A DNA stretch of 64,000 nucleotides from Acidobacteriota bacterium (GTDB taxonomy: Bacteria; Acidobacteriota; Blastocatellia; Pyrinomonadales; Pyrinomonadaceae). The stretch lies in NCBI GenBank assembly GCA_020199775.1, contig JAIVJZ010000049.1, forward strand, positions 1 to 64,000. Direction: 5' to 3'. Positions 1-12,400 of the stretch are shown here, in pieces. Position 1 is the first letter of the stretch, and the number at the start of each line of letters is the position of its first letter. The notes beneath the pieces were generated by a model. That model did no database searches. It was not told the origin of the DNA and was given only the letters and a program-made list of their open reading frames with translations. The position numbers and the translations under genes were made by a program.

Positions 1-158
1 AAAATGGCGATGACGATGATCGCGCCGAGGTCGTCCATCACGGCGAGCGCGGTCAGAAACACTTTCAGCGAAGCCGGAACGCGGCTGCCCAGAAGCGCGA
101 GCACGCCCAGCGCGAAAGCGATGACTGTTAGCTGATCACGGCATGAGAGGCCATCCAC
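1..158 (-). pseudogene. nhaA: NhaA Na+/H+ antiporter, N-terminally truncated, runs off the window
   Basis: Reading leftwards from about 125 the frame gives IAFALGVLALLGSRVP and then VFLTALAVMDDLGAII, which is the TM IV-V part of NhaA including the ion-binding Asp-Asp pair (D163-D164 in E. coli). In the family the block before IAFALGV is ATD, carrying the functional T132 and D133. Here it is replaced by unrelated residues (RDQLTV), and the open frame only reaches back to an in-frame GTG at 156-158, three bases after the stop of the KefB-like gene. About 130 N-terminal residues are therefore missing. The rest of the gene lies beyond base 1. A deletion or recombination is likely; a join error in the assembly would look the same. 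Confidence 0.8.
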
Positions 159-160
159 TC

Positions 161-2149
161 TCAGGAAGCATTGAAGCGCTCAATCGCCCGGTCTATTTGC
201 TCAGGGCTCCCCAGTAAGACCATCACGTCTTCGGCCTGAAGGGTGAGTTCGGAACCGGGGTTGATGTCAGTGTGCCCGTCTCGCACTACCGCGATGATGG
301 TCACTCCGGTATTACTCCTCAACCTCAAATCGCCGATGGTCTTTCCGACGGCGCCCGAATCAGCGTCGATGACGAGCGTTTCCGTGGAAGCGCCGGCCAG
401 AGCCTCTGCGATTTCGCTCATCTGCACGTGCGGCAGCGAAGGCGCGCGCAGCATCCTGTAGCCCTCGCTCCTGACCGCCTCGATCTGCTGCTGGATTTCA
501 TGGCGCGCGATGCCGTACTCCCTCAAGACGCGGGAGAAGATTTCAATACTCGTCTCGAACTCCTCCGGGATCACTTCATCGGCTCCGAGTTGGAGCAGGT
601 CTTGCAGTTCCGCCATATAGCGTGAACGAACGATGACGTGGATGTCCGGGTTCATCTGGCGGGCGAGTGAAACGGTGTGCCGCGTGGCGACCGGATCGGA
701 GATCGCGAGGACGAGGACGCGCGCGCGCTCAAGCCCGATGTGGTGCAGCACCTCCTTGCGCGTCGCGTCGCCGTAAATTATCCGCTCGCCCTGCTCGCTC
801 GCCCCGCGTACGGTCTCCGCGTTCAGTTCCAGTACGAGGTAAGGGACGTTCACACGGCGCAGTACGCGTGCGAGGTTGCGGCCGTTCAGCCCGTAGCCGA
901 CGATCACGACGTGTCCCCTCAGGTCAGGCTCTTCCAGGTTGAAACCCATCACCGAAGGCTCCAGCACAGAGCCGGGAGCGAACACGGATTGCACGGCGTA
1001 GCCGATGCGCGGGGCGGCCTTAATCAGAAACGGCGTGGCGATCATCGAAAGGATCGAGGCGGCGAGGAATCTCTGATAATCAGCCTCCGTGAGAAGCCCT
1101 TGCGGGAGTCCGGCTTTGGCGAGGATAAAAGAGAACTCGCCCACCTGTGCGAGACCGACCGCCGCCATCGTCGAGACGCGCAGCGAATAGCCGAGCAGCC
1201 GCACTACCAACAACACGACCGCGGCTTTCCCCAACGTGAGAGCGCTCACCCATGCCAATACCAAAAGGAGGTCTGTCCACAGCGCGCTCAAAGAGAGCAG
1301 CATGCCGATGGAGACGAAGAAGATGCTGTTGAACACGTCGCGGAACGGGAGGATGTCGGCCACGACCTGATGGCTATACTCTGACTCGGAGAGCACCATC
1401 CCGGCGATGAATGCGCCGAGCGCGAGCGAGAGCCCGAACTGGGATGTCACCCACGCCGTGCCGAGGCTCATCAGCACGACGAAGATGATGAAGAGATCGG
1501 GGCTGCGCAGTCTGACGATGTGGTAGAGCAGGAACGGGACAACTTTCCGCGCGGCGAGGATGATGAGGGCGATGGCCGCAAGCGCGGAGCCGAGCGTGAG
1601 CGCAACCCGCAAAGCTGACGCCCCCTCCCGCCCCCCGAGTATCGGAACCAGCAGCATCATGAGCACGATGCTCAAGTCTTGAAAGAGCAGGATGCCGACG
1701 CCCGCCCTGCCGTGCGGCGCGTCCACCTCCGCGCGGTCGATGTAGCTCTTGAGCACGATGGCGGTCGAGGAGAGCGCGAAAAGAAAGCCGAAGAAGATCG
1801 ACTGGTTGAAAGGACGCCCCCACGCGTAAGCGATGCCCGTCACCAACAGCGTCGTGACGGCGACTTGCGCACCGCCGCCCGCCAACACCATCCGTTTCAT
1901 CTCGACGATGCGGCGCAACGAAAACTCCAGCCCGATGGTAAACAGGAGCAGCACCACGCCGATCTCGGCCAACACCTCGATGGCATGAACGTCTCTAATA
2001 AGCCCGAGGCCGTAAGGGCCAATCACGATGCCCGTGATCATGAAGCCGACGGTGGTCGGCAGCCGCAGGCGATGAAAGAGAAAGGCTATCGGCACGGAGG
2101 CGAGCAGGAGGAGGAGCAGGTCTCCTAACAGGGGAAGGTCATGCGGCAT
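161..2149 (-). CDS. KefB/CPA2-type monovalent cation:proton antiporter with RCK (TrkA-N/TrkA-C) domains
   Basis: The 662-aa product is an inner-membrane cation/H+ antiporter of the CPA2 family. Residues about 10-380 form some twelve hydrophobic segments, with family motifs such as FTIGLEFS, LFQDLSIV and ALGAFIAGMVLSES. Residues about 410-530 are a Rossmann RCK-N domain (HVVIVGYGLNGRNLARVL, GDATRKEVL) that would sense nucleotides or glutathione-type ligands. About 575-660 is RCK-C (GKTIGDLRLR, EDVMVLLG). This is the architecture and length of KefB/KefC and YbaL proteins. The start is supported by GGGAG about nine bases upstream of ATG. It lies directly upstream of the nhaA remnant, so this was probably a pH and ion homeostasis pair. 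The transported ion (K+ or Na+) cannot be told from sequence. Confidence 0.9.
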   Translation of the reverse strand: MPHDLPLLGDLLLLLLASVPIAFLFHRLRLPTTVGFMITGIVIGPYGLGLIRDVHAIEVLAEIGVVLLLFTIGLEFSLRRIVEMKRMVLAGGGAQVAVTTLLVTGIAYAWGRPFNQSIFFGFLFALSSTAIVLKSYIDRAEVDAPHGRAGVGILLFQDLSIVLMMLLVPILGGREGASALRVALTLGSALAAIALIILAARKVVPFLLYHIVRLRSPDLFIIFVVLMSLGTAWVTSQFGLSLALGAFIAGMVLSESEYSHQVVADILPFRDVFNSIFFVSIGMLLSLSALWTDLLLVLAWVSALTLGKAAVVLLVVRLLGYSLRVSTMAAVGLAQVGEFSFILAKAGLPQGLLTEADYQRFLAASILSMIATPFLIKAAPRIGYAVQSVFAPGSVLEPSVMGFNLEEPDLRGHVVIVGYGLNGRNLARVLRRVNVPYLVLELNAETVRGASEQGERIIYGDATRKEVLHHIGLERARVLVLAISDPVATRHTVSLARQMNPDIHVIVRSRYMAELQDLLQLGADEVIPEEFETSIEIFSRVLREYGIARHEIQQQIEAVRSEGYRMLRAPSLPHVQMSEIAEALAGASTETLVIDADSGAVGKTIGDLRLRSNTGVTIIAVVRDGHTDINPGSELTLQAEDVMVLLGSPEQIDRAIERFNAS

Positions 2150-2181
2150 AGTCGTAGTCTCCCGGCAAATCTAGCGGCATC

Positions 2182-2328
2182 TACAGCAGTTTGCAAATGG
2201 ATGCGACTCGTCTGTGATTATCGTAGGGGCGGGGCTGGTCCCTGCCCGCTCGCTTTCGTAGCCACGCGGGCAGCGACCAGCCCGGCCCCTCCAATGATTC
2301 CTTCATCGCACTCAATTGCAAACCGCTA
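2182..2328. repeat. Inverted-repeat element, copy 1 (TA-bounded MITE/REP-like)
   Basis: The right end is CTCAATTGCAAACCGCTA (2311-2328), identical to the right end of the copy at 53073-53203. The left end (CAGTTTGCAAATGG) is a degenerate inverted match. The core is a long hairpin, GGGGCGGGGCTGGTCCCTGC paired with GCAGCGACCAGCCCGGCCCC, with the loop TCGCTTTCGTAGCCACG also identical to the 53 kb copy. The right end contains the TTG that opens the next gene. Confidence 0.8.
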
Positions 2329-2918
2329 TAGGCCGGGCACGGGCAGTCGCATCAATCTCCGCGATGGTACTGATTTTCGCCGCTACTGCCGCAGCGCAGG
2401 AGGCATCGCCGACGCCACCCGTCCCGGCCCCCACGCCGCAAACCGGGACACAACCGCAGCCGGCGAACACGGAAGCCAAGCCGGCCGAAGCGGCGAGTAA
2501 GACGATGAGGGAGGGCACCACCCCGGTCGGCGAGAGTGTAGCCGCGAAGGGTGTTGTCAAACCCCTCTACCGTGAATACAAGGGCGTTCAAATCGGCATG
2601 AGCGCCGAGGACGTGCGCGCCAAGCTCGGCAAGCCCCAAGAGAAAACGAACGCGATGGATTTCTACGTCTTCTCTGACAGAGAGCGCGCCCGCGTCTACT
2701 ATCAGGACGGCAAGGCAAGCGCCATCATCGCCACCTACCTGGGCAAGCAGAGCGGCGCGCCCGCACCCTTGGCCGTGATCGGCACAGATATCGAGGCTAA
2801 GCCGGACGGCTCGCTCTACCAGATGAAGACCTACCCGCAAGGGGGCTACTGGGTGGCTTACAGCCGTACATCAGGCGACTCACCGATGGACATCATCACG
2901 ATGCAGAAATCACGTTGA
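2316..2918 (+). CDS. Secreted BamE/SmpA-like small protein
   Basis: The 200-aa product begins with a plausible signal peptide (residues 1-28, hydrophobic run AMVLIFAATAAAQ). A Pro/Ala/Thr-rich linker follows to about residue 85, then a domain with IGMSAEDVRAKLGKP, the beta-alpha-alpha start typical of BamE/SmpA/OmlA and related periplasmic folds. The rest (YVFSDRERARVYYQDGKASAI) fits the following beta-strands. The longest frame opens with a TTG at 2316 inside the right terminal repeat of the upstream element. The next in-frame ATG (residue 17) would leave a very short signal peptide, so the TTG start is preferred, although no clear Shine-Dalgarno is visible. A general envelope role is all that can be inferred. 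Confidence 0.6.
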   Translation: MQTAIGRARAVASISAMVLIFAATAAAQEASPTPPVPAPTPQTGTQPQPANTEAKPAEAASKTMREGTTPVGESVAAKGVVKPLYREYKGVQIGMSAEDVRAKLGKPQEKTNAMDFYVFSDRERARVYYQDGKASAIIATYLGKQSGAPAPLAVIGTDIEAKPDGSLYQMKTYPQGGYWVAYSRTSGDSPMDIITMQKSR

Positions 2919-2923
2919 GCCGC

Positions 2924-2965
2924 TTCAACGCCGGGAACAATTGCGGCCTCGATGCCGGCATTGAA
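2924..2965 (+). terminator. Candidate hairpin after the BamE-like gene
   Basis: TTCAACGCCGG (2924-2934) pairs with CCGGCATTGAA (2955-2965) with one G-U pair, just after the stop codon. No T-tract follows, so it may only stabilise the mRNA end. Confidence 0.35.
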
Positions 2966-3491
2966 AACGTGATGTGGCAAAGCGCCCCCTCCCCTTCCCC
3001 CATATACGCCTCTCTCCTCCACTCAGGTCAATTCAACGCCCCGTACAGGGTCTATCTGATTCCGCCGCGGGGCGCAGGCCACGCAGGTTGATAGATTGAT
3101 GGCGGTTCGCAGGGCGCGAGCCATCCGAAAGATAAAATCTGGACAACCGAAACAGACTTTCGCTCATCTTATACCGGACTTCTTTTCGAACTCCTCAAAT
3201 CCCCCCCTCTTTGGACGTTTTCGTACCGTCAATGTAACGACCGCGTAGGTATTCTTCTCTGCTGCGCGTGCCGCCCGTGTATTTTCGTGCCCGCTGGAGG
3301 CGCTATACGTGGTGCGACTTTTGTCGAGATTAACGGCTCTCGGCGCCTGATTCATGCTCAGCGCCGACGTGCTTTCCGCCGAAGAACCGTCTGAGAGCTG
3401 GTCTTGGTTGTTGCTGCACAGGTTAACCGCCGGATAGCCCGCGCCAAAATCGCCGAGTCTGAACATTTTCACCACCGGAGTTAAGAGTTTA
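2966..3491. other. Intergenic region before the giant gene
   Basis: About 525 bases with no recognisable gene. A minus-strand frame at 3164-3556 (130 aa) has no signal peptide or family motif and overlaps the start of the giant gene, so it is not called. The leader of the giant gene carries GGAG about a dozen bases before its ATG. No convincing promoter was identified. Confidence 0.5.
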
Positions 3492-6400
3492 ATGCCTCGC
3501 CCCACAACCCATCCGTCCGTCTCGAACCCTAAGATGGCCGCGCATCTTCGCGCCATGTACGCCCTAGCGTCGCTCGCCCTGGCCTCGCTCGTCGCCGTGG
3601 GACTGTTTTCAGCCGGATTGCGGAGTGCCGGCGCGCAAGTCGCGATGGGCGAGCCGCAGACGCTGCCGGGCGATGCCGTCCAAGTCGCTGCGGCCGGGGC
3701 GCAGGAGCGGCCGCAACTTTCAAGAGGCGCGGATTCTTACCTCTCGGTCTGGACTGACAGCCGCACGGCCCTCTCGGGGACGCTCATCACTTCAGGCACG
3801 GGGCTCGGCAGCCTACAGGACATCTACGCCGCACGCATCGGCGCGGACGGCCAGATCATCGACACGACGCCGATCATCGTCTCGCAGGAGCAACACGAGC
3901 AGAGAAACCCGCGCGTCGGCTGGAACGGACAGAATTGGCTCGTCTCGTGGCTCACGAAGCGGCCGCGCGACCAATTCAGCCACACCTATGATCTGGTGGC
4001 CGCGCGCGTCTCGCCTGCCGGTGCACTACTCGATCCGACGCCCGTCGTGATCCGGGCGGACGTTTCGCTCGACTCGAAGCCCGCGGCCGTCATCGAGGAC
4101 GGCGCAGGCAACTGGATCGTCACCTTCGAAAGCTTTCTGCCGCAGGAGGGCACCAGCATCCCTCGCGGCGTGCTCGCCGCACGCGTCAGCGACGAAGGCG
4201 TCGTGCTCGATCCGGGCGGGCGTCTCATCTACAATCACCATAACCAGTTCATGGGCGACTCCGACATCGCGCGCGCCGGAGATCGCTACCTGCTGACCTT
4301 CGTCGACGTGGCTACGTCCCATGCCGTCATGGGCCTGCTGCTCGACGCGAGCCTGAACTCGCTCCGCAACGGCCCCGAGCAACTCGCCGGCGGAGGCGCG
4401 AAGCCGCGCGTCGCCTCTAACGGCGAGACATGGTTCGTCATCAACCGGGGCACCGGCACGCTCGTCAACCGCGACGGCGACCCCGCCGGTTCCACGGGCG
4501 TCCTCAACCCCGTCTCCATCACCGAGCCGGTCGTCTGCTGGGACGGCCAGTACTGGTTCGTCGCCTTCTCCACCAACTACAACGCCGCCACGCAGAGCTA
4601 CCTCACACAGGAGGCCATTTACGTCTCGCGCGTCTCGGCCACAGGGGAGCTGCTGGAGCCCGCCGGCCGACTCATCAAGCAGGCCAGCGGCCATCAGGTG
4701 TCCGCAGCGGTCGCACCCGGCATCGCCGGCGGCGCGCAGGTGGCGTGGCAAGACCTTGAGAAGCAGGATGTGCGCACCGCGCGCGTCACACGCGAGGGCG
4801 TGGTCGGCATGGATGCCGTGCTCGCGCTCGGTGCGCCGCGACAGTCGCGCGTGAGGATGGCGACGAACGGAGGCGGTTTCCTCGCCGTCTTCCGCAGCGA
4901 AGTCTCGAACTCCACGCGCATTCTGGGACAGCACCTGAACGCGGATGGGACGCCGGCCGATGCCGAGCCCTTCGTCCTCTCCAACGATCCTACGAGTGGC
5001 AACCCGTCGGTCGGCTGGGACGGCGCAAACTACCTTGCCGTCTGGGATCAGACGACCTCGGCGGGGCGTCAGACCTTTGGAGCGGTGGTGCCCGCGGTGG
5101 GCAGCAACCCCGGCGCGCCCTTCTTCATCGCGAACGGCTTTCTGCCCGACGCCGCCGGCTTGAACGGCACGTTCCTCGTCGTCAACATCCTTCAGGAAAC
5201 GACGCAGATCAAGACGACGCAGGGCACGCTCGTCAGCGGCGCGGGCGCACCCGTCGGCGCCCCCTTTAAGATTCAGCGCGCCTTCAACACGTGGCCGCGC
5301 GTGGCCGCTTTCGCCGGCCGCTGGCTCGCCGTCTGGGAGTATCACGGCAACCACGATGATTCGCCCGGCACTATCTACGGCTCGTTCGTCGAACCGGGCG
5401 GTACGTTCGGCGTGCCCTTCGTCGCCGGCAACGTCTCCAGCGATGTCACGCCGCACCTGGCGGTCGCCGGCGATCAGGCGCTTGTCGTCTGGTCGAACGG
5501 TGACATTCACGCCCGCCGCCTGAATGCGGACGGTTCCTCGCCCGAGCCCGCGTCCGGCGCGCCCGTCTCTGCCGGGGCGGGGTTGCAGGCGCTCCCGGCG
5601 GTCACTTGGGACGGCGACGAGTACGTCGTCACCTGGGTCGATCAGCGCGATGAGCTATTGCCGCAGCAGCCGCGCGGCGACATCTACGCCGGGCGGGTCT
5701 CGGCGTCGAACGTCAAGTTCGAGGAGTTTCCGGTCGCCAACTCCATGCTGCCGGAGGATTCGCCATTCGTCATTACGGCGAGCGGGCTCACGCTCTTCTC
5801 ATACTCGAAATTCAACCCGCAGCCACCCTACGCCGCGCTCCGAGTCGCGACCCGCGCCGCACGCTTCGGCGCGCCGCCTGATGTGCGCCCCGCTCTCGCG
5901 CCGTCCAATCTCTCCGCGACGCAGGTTAACTCCGGTGTCGGCACCGTGACGCTCCGGTGGGATGATCGAACCGACAACGAGGACGGCTTCAAGCTGGAAA
6001 TACGATCAGGCGCAGGCGCTTTCAGCCAGATCAGGCTGCTGCCTGCGAACGCCACGACGACGACAGTCACCAACCTCGGCACGACCGAGCCGTACATCTT
6101 CCGCCTGCGCGCTTACAACGCCGCGGGCGACGGCGACTACTCGAACGAGGCCAGCGCGCCTGCGGCCGTGATGACGCGCTTCACGACGAATACCTACAAC
6201 GAGCCCGCGACCGTGCAGCTTGCCGCGACCGCCGCCGACCCCCAGGGCATCGCCCGCGTCGAATTCCTGAAGAGTTCCGACGGCACGAACTACGACCTGC
6301 TCGCCACCGACACAACAGCGCCCTACTCGTACCAATGGGAGAACGTCTCGCACGGCTACTATTACGTCGTGTCGCGCGCTTATGACGCCGTCGGCTCGCA

Positions 6401-9400
6401 CACCACCTCGCTCTACGAGAGCTTCGTCGTCTACGGCGCGCCCGCCGCGGCGATCACCTCGCCGGCGAACGGGGCGGTCTTCCTCGCCGGTTCGCCCGTC
6501 ACGATTAACGCCACCGCGCAAACGCAGAACGACAACGGCGAATACCTGCTGCGGATGGATTTCTACGCCAACTCGACGCTCATCGGCACCGTCCAGGGCC
6601 ACTACGCGAGCTACCAGTTCACCTGGACGAACCCGCCCGCCGGCAACTACCAGTTGACGGCGCGGCCGACGAGCAGCCTGAACCTGACCGGTTCGTCCGC
6701 GCCCGCCCAGATCACGGTCGGCTCCCCCGGCGCCGACATCTCGGGCCGCGTCACAGACGGCGCCGCCCCGCTCTACGGCGTGACGGTCGCGCTCTCCGGC
6801 TCACAGGCCGCGCGGGCCACGACCGACACGGACGGCAACTACTTCTTCACGAACCTCGACGCGGGCGGCAGTTACGCCGTCACGCCGCAGGCTTCCGGCT
6901 ACACCTTCAACCCCGCGTCGCTCTCCTTCAACAATCCAGCGGCGAGCCAGACGGCGAACTTCACGGGGTCGCCGGGTGCGCCCGTGTCGAACGATCCGAA
7001 CGCCGCGCCGATCTACTCGCAGCCCTCTGACGGCCGCGCGGTCGAGGGGCCGAGTTCAAAGACGCCCACGGGGCAGCAGGTCGATCAAGAGGTCGTCGAC
7101 GACTTTGAACTGACGGCGGAGATCACGCGCGTTCGCGTCGCCGGCTCGCGCGGCGGCATGAACGCGCCGCCGAACCCCGACTACCGTGGCATCTATGTCC
7201 GCTTCTACGAAGGCTCGTCGGGCGCGCCCGGCGCGCAGCAGGCCGAGTACTACCTGCCGAAGGGCGCCCCCGGCGTCTCGTTCGATGCCGCGCGGCCGAC
7301 CACATTCGACGTTAGGCTCCCGACCCCCTTCAACGCCTCGGGCCGTCACTTCGTCTCCGTGCAGCCCGTCTACGTCGGTACCGAGACGTGGTGGCCTTCG
7401 AGCGGCGGCTACCCGAACGTGCGTGGCTCCGCCTGGCTCAAGCGGGATCGTCTGGCGAACGGGGCGTGGGCTGTGGGAGGGGTCGCGGGCAACCTGAACG
7501 ACATGGCGTTCGACCTGTTCGGCACGCTCCTGTCCGCACCGCGCATCGAGACGGTGTCGCCAAACCCCGTCCCCCGCAGCGGCCTCGTCCGCATCACGGG
7601 CGCTTACTTCGGCGCCGTGCAGGGCTCCGGCCAATTGACCATCGACGGCAAGCAATCGCAGTACATCGCCCACTGGTCGGACAACCTGATCGTCGCCTAC
7701 GTGCCGGAGACCTCGACGCTCGGTAGCGTGACCGTCTCCATCACGGCCGGGGGCGGCAACGGAACCGCGCAGCTTAACGTCACGACGCGCCCCACGGACG
7801 GGCGCATCCGCTGGCGCTTCACCGTCGCCGGCGACTATGTGCTCCACCGTTCGGGCATCGGGCCCGACGGCACAATTTTTCTGAACGACGTGAACGGCCG
7901 GCTCTACGCGCTCGCGCCCGACGGCGCGCTGAAGTGGGTCTTCCGCGCCGGCGCGGTCGGCTACGTCGGCCCCGTCACGGTCGGCGCGGACGGGACGATC
8001 TACGTCGCCGGTCTCGTGCCGAGAGACCCTGCGACGCCGTGCCAGATCGACCAGTATCTCGTCAACGTGGACGGCATCTTCGCCGTCAACCCCGACGGCA
8101 CGCAGAAGTGGCTTTTCGACAAGACTTGTCAGGGCATCATCGCCGGCCCGAACGTCGGGCCGGACGGGAAGGTCTACGCCGTCAGCGACACACAGGGCAT
8201 CGGCGCCTTCGCCTTAAACCCGGACGGCTCGCTCGCCTACGCCGTGGACAACTTCGCGGAGCGCGGGCCGCTCGGCCAGGAGATAGTTTTCGGCCCCACC
8301 GCGCCGGGACTCGCGCCGACACAGCAGTACTTCCAGTTCGACATGGGCAGCCTCTTCGGCTACACGAACCGGGGGCAGCGCGTCTTCAGCTACCCGACCG
8401 TGACGGAGGGACAGCCCGTCGTCGGATTGCGGACGGGCAGCGTCTATTCGGTCGGCTTCCCCATCGGCGCAGGCTATCGCCTCCTCTCGCTCACGCCGCA
8501 GGGGGCGTTGCGCTGGCAGTCGCCCATCCAGCCGACGAGCAGTCTCTCCGCGCCCGACACGCCGCCGAGCGAGTCGGCCGTCTACGTCGTGCAGGACGGC
8601 TACCGGCTCCACCGCGTTAATCCGGCGGACGGCTCCGTCGTTTGGACTTTCATCGACGGCGAAGTTCTCTTCGATCCCATCGCCAGCCCCGACGACCGCC
8701 TCGCCCTAATGGGCGGCCGGCTCACCTACGGGCAACCCGGCTTCTTCGAGGCCGTCTCGAACGACGGCCGCAAGCTCTGGAAGCAATACCTCGCGGACGA
8801 GCCCGGCCTCGCGGCCTACGGGCAGGTCGTGCCGATCTCCCGCGCGCGTTTCACCGCCGACGGCCAGACCGCCTACATCGCGGCGGACGTGGCGGGCGAC
8901 AACCCGACCCAGTCGAATCCGGTCTACTCGTTCTTCTACGCGCTCGACACGTCCGACAAGGACGTGCCCGTCAACCAGCCGCCCAAGGCGACGGTCGTGA
9001 GCCCGCTGCCGAACACAAACGCGCCGAACCACCAGCCAATCGACTTCAAGGCGAGCGTTCAGGACGACGGGCAAGTCAGCCGCGTCGACTTCCTGTATAA
9101 CCACAACGGCACGCAGAAGCTCGTCGGAACCGACACGACGCCGGACGCCGACGGCCACTACGGCGTACAATTCACTGCGCCCGGGCCGGGCGTCTACGGC
9201 CTCCTCGCCGCCGCTTACGACGTCGCCGGACTGCGCAGCGAGTCGCAGCTCGTCACCGTCACGGTGAGTAACCAGTCGCCCACAGTCTCGTGGGTCAGCC
9301 CGGCGAACAACTCAACCTTCACCGACACCGCCGGCATCACGCTCACGGCGCGCGCCGCCGACTCGGACGGCCAAGTCGCTGTCGTCCGCTTCAACAGCAA

Positions 9401-12400
9401 TCTAACCGGCGTGCTCGGACAGGACACGACGCCGGACGCCAACGGTAACTACCAGTTCGAGTGGGCAAACCCGCCGCACGGCACGCACGAGCTCGCGGCA
9501 TGGGCTATCGACAACGACGGCACGGGGCGGGCCGCGACGATCAATGTCACCGTCGGCCCGGCCGCGACGCCGACACCCACGCCTACGCCCACGCCCACGC
9601 CGACCCCGACGCCAACGCCCGCGGGTGCGCCGCCGATTGTCTCAATCACGAGCCCCGCAGACCGCGCCACCTTCGCGCCCCGCACTTCCGTCACCGTCAC
9701 GGCCGCCGCCTCCGACAGTGACGGCCGCATAGCCCGCGTCGAATTCTGGCACGACGCGGCCTCAGGTCCCGTCACAATCGATCAGAACGCGCCCTACAGC
9801 GCGCAGATCAGCGCGCCGTCGCCTACCACTTTAAGACTCTACGCCGTGGCCTATGACGACGCGGGCAACCGGACGCAGTCTGCGCCCGTCTTCATCTATT
9901 TCGAAGACCCGGCGGGGAACCTGACGATCACCGGGCGCATCACGCACCAGCAATCGACGCCCTCCAATCCCGTCTTCTTGTCGAACGCGCTCGTCAAACT
10001 CGGCTTCGGCAACTACACGTACCGCGCCACGCGCACGGACGCGGACGGCTATTACACGTTCATCGGCCTCAGCCACGGCGGCCGCTACAAAGTTGAGCCG
10101 GCCGAACCCGGCTACGCCTTCTATCCGCCGTCCGCCACCTACGAGGGGCTGATCTCGAACGTCACCCAGAATTTCGTCGCCGAGGGGCCCCTGCCCCCCG
10201 GCCCGACGCCGACCCCGACGCCCGGAGCTTCCGCCCTCGCCTGGGAGCGGTTCTATAACAGCCCGCACAACTCCGGCGACAACGGCGCGCTTCTCGCCAC
10301 TGGCGGGCAGGGCAACACTTATCTCGCCGGCACGTCCTCCGCGCCCGCGGGCGATGACACGAACATTTCGCTCGCCAAGTATGGGCCCGACGGCACACAA
10401 CTCTGGCAGCGTGAGTATGTCGGGCGCGGCGACTACAAGGACTGGGCCACCTCCATCCGCGCGGACTCCGAGGGTAATGTCTATGTCTCCGGCACGACGT
10501 GGGGCGGCAGCGCCTACGAGTACGACATCGTGACGATCAAGTACGCGCCGGACGGCACTGAAATCTGGGCGAACGTCTACAACGGGCCGCTCGGCCGTTG
10601 GGACATCTCTGCGGCGATGGAGATCGATAACGCCGGCAACGTCCTCGTCGGCGGCTACTCGCAGGCGAGCGACGCCTCCGGCCGACTCTTCGACGAGTTC
10701 CTTGTCATCAAGTACAACCCGGCGGGCGGCATCGTCTGGGAAAAGCGCAACAGCATCGACCGCCGGGGCGACCGCCTCGTGGCGCTCGCCGTGGACTCCG
10801 CCCGCAACGTCTACGCGACGGGCGACGCGTGGGTCGGGAACGCCGACGGCTCGATGTTCGAAGATATCGTGACCGTTAAGTACGGACCGGACGGCGCGCA
10901 ACTCTGGACTTCGCGGTTCAACCGCGCGGCCTCGACCATGCCGCTGCCGCAGCCGCCGGCGAGCAACCCGGCCTCGCGCGCTCGTTCGGGCGGCGCAGGG
11001 CTCGACCCCGTGACCGGCGACGTTTATGTCTTCGGCAATAGTGAGTTCGGCGCGACCGGCTTCGACTACCTGCTCCTCAAGTACAACTCGGCAACGGGCG
11101 AGTTGCACTGGAACCGCAACTGGGGAGGCCCCCGCTCCGACACCGCGCGCGCTCTAGCCATCGACGCGCAGGGCAACGCCTACCTGACCGGCGAGAGCTA
11201 CGACGCCGACTTCGAGTCGGCGACGACAGTCCAGAGCACGGACGTGGCGACCGTCAAGTTTGCGCCCGACGGCGCGACCCTCTGGGAGCGACACTACCGG
11301 GGCTTCCCCGGTAAAACGGACGCGGGCCGCCGTATCGTCGTCGATCCCGCAGGCAGCGCCTACGTCGCTTTCTACTCCGAAGGCTTCTTCACCAGCGACA
11401 CGGGCGTCGTCAAGTACCACGCGGACGGCACCGAGCAGTGGAGCTATCGCTACGACAACCCCGCGCACACGTCAGACCACGTCGCCGACCTCGCGCTCGA
11501 CGCCGCAGGCAACCTTTACGTCGCGGGACAGGCGTCCGTGCCGAACGCCACGGGCTCCCAGACCATGGATCTCGTCACCTTCAAGCTGGCACCCGGCACC
11601 TCGGCGACCAACATCGCGCCTGAGGTGCGCGCAGACATCCAGAGTGCGGCCACCGCCGGCAACCCCGTGACGGTCAACGCCGTCGCGAGCGACCTCGACG
11701 GCACCGTCTCGCGCGTGGACTTCTTCGACGGGACGGCGCAGATCGGCACTGACGCCTCGGCGCCCTTCTCCGTCCAGTGGTCGCCGACCGCAACCGGCGC
11801 CCACGCCATCTCCGCTCTGGCGACCGACAACAAGAACGCGTCCCGCACGTCGAAGACGCAACTCGTCACGGTCGAGGCCGCGCCGCAGGTCTACGACATA
11901 GCGGGGCAATTGACCGCGAACGGCTCGCCGCTGGCGGGCGCCTCCGTCGCGCTCGGCGGGGCGCGCTCCGCGGAGACGACGACCGGAGACGACGGGCGTT
12001 ACGCCTTCACGAGCCTCCCGGCCGGGGGCGACTACACCGTGACTCCGTCGCTCGCCAACTACAACATTACGCCGACCTCGCGCGCCTTCGGCAATCTGTC
12101 GCAAAACCAGACCGCCGACTTCACGGCGTCGATCATCGCGGCCTCGATGCAGTTCGATTCCGCGAGTTACGCCGTCGGGGAGGAGGATGGTTCCGCCGTC
12201 ATCACCATCACCCGCTCCGTCAACACGAGCGTCGCCGTCAGCGTCGGCTACTCGACGGCCGATGGCACAGCCGCCGCCGGTTCCGACTACACGGCCACGT
12301 CCGCCACGCTCAACTTCGCCGCCGGCGAACTCAGCAAAACCATCACGGTGCCGGTACTAAACGACGCCGCGGTGGAAGGCGCCGAGACCTTCAACGTCAC

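Noticed and set aside
3164..3556. 130-codon minus-strand frame before the giant gene
   Set aside because: Overlaps the giant gene start, has no signal peptide, ribosome site or family similarity that I can see.
4026..5510. 494-codon minus-strand open frame inside the giant gene
   Set aside because: Arg/Val/Gly-rich shadow translation with no motif; the plus frame shows clear domains throughout. The same applies to 9831-11108, 7056-7847 and 11472-12104.
9564..9625. Short tandem CCGACG/CCCACG repeats resembling a small array
   Set aside because: They encode the PTPTPT linker of the giant protein in frame; not a CRISPR or regulatory repeat.
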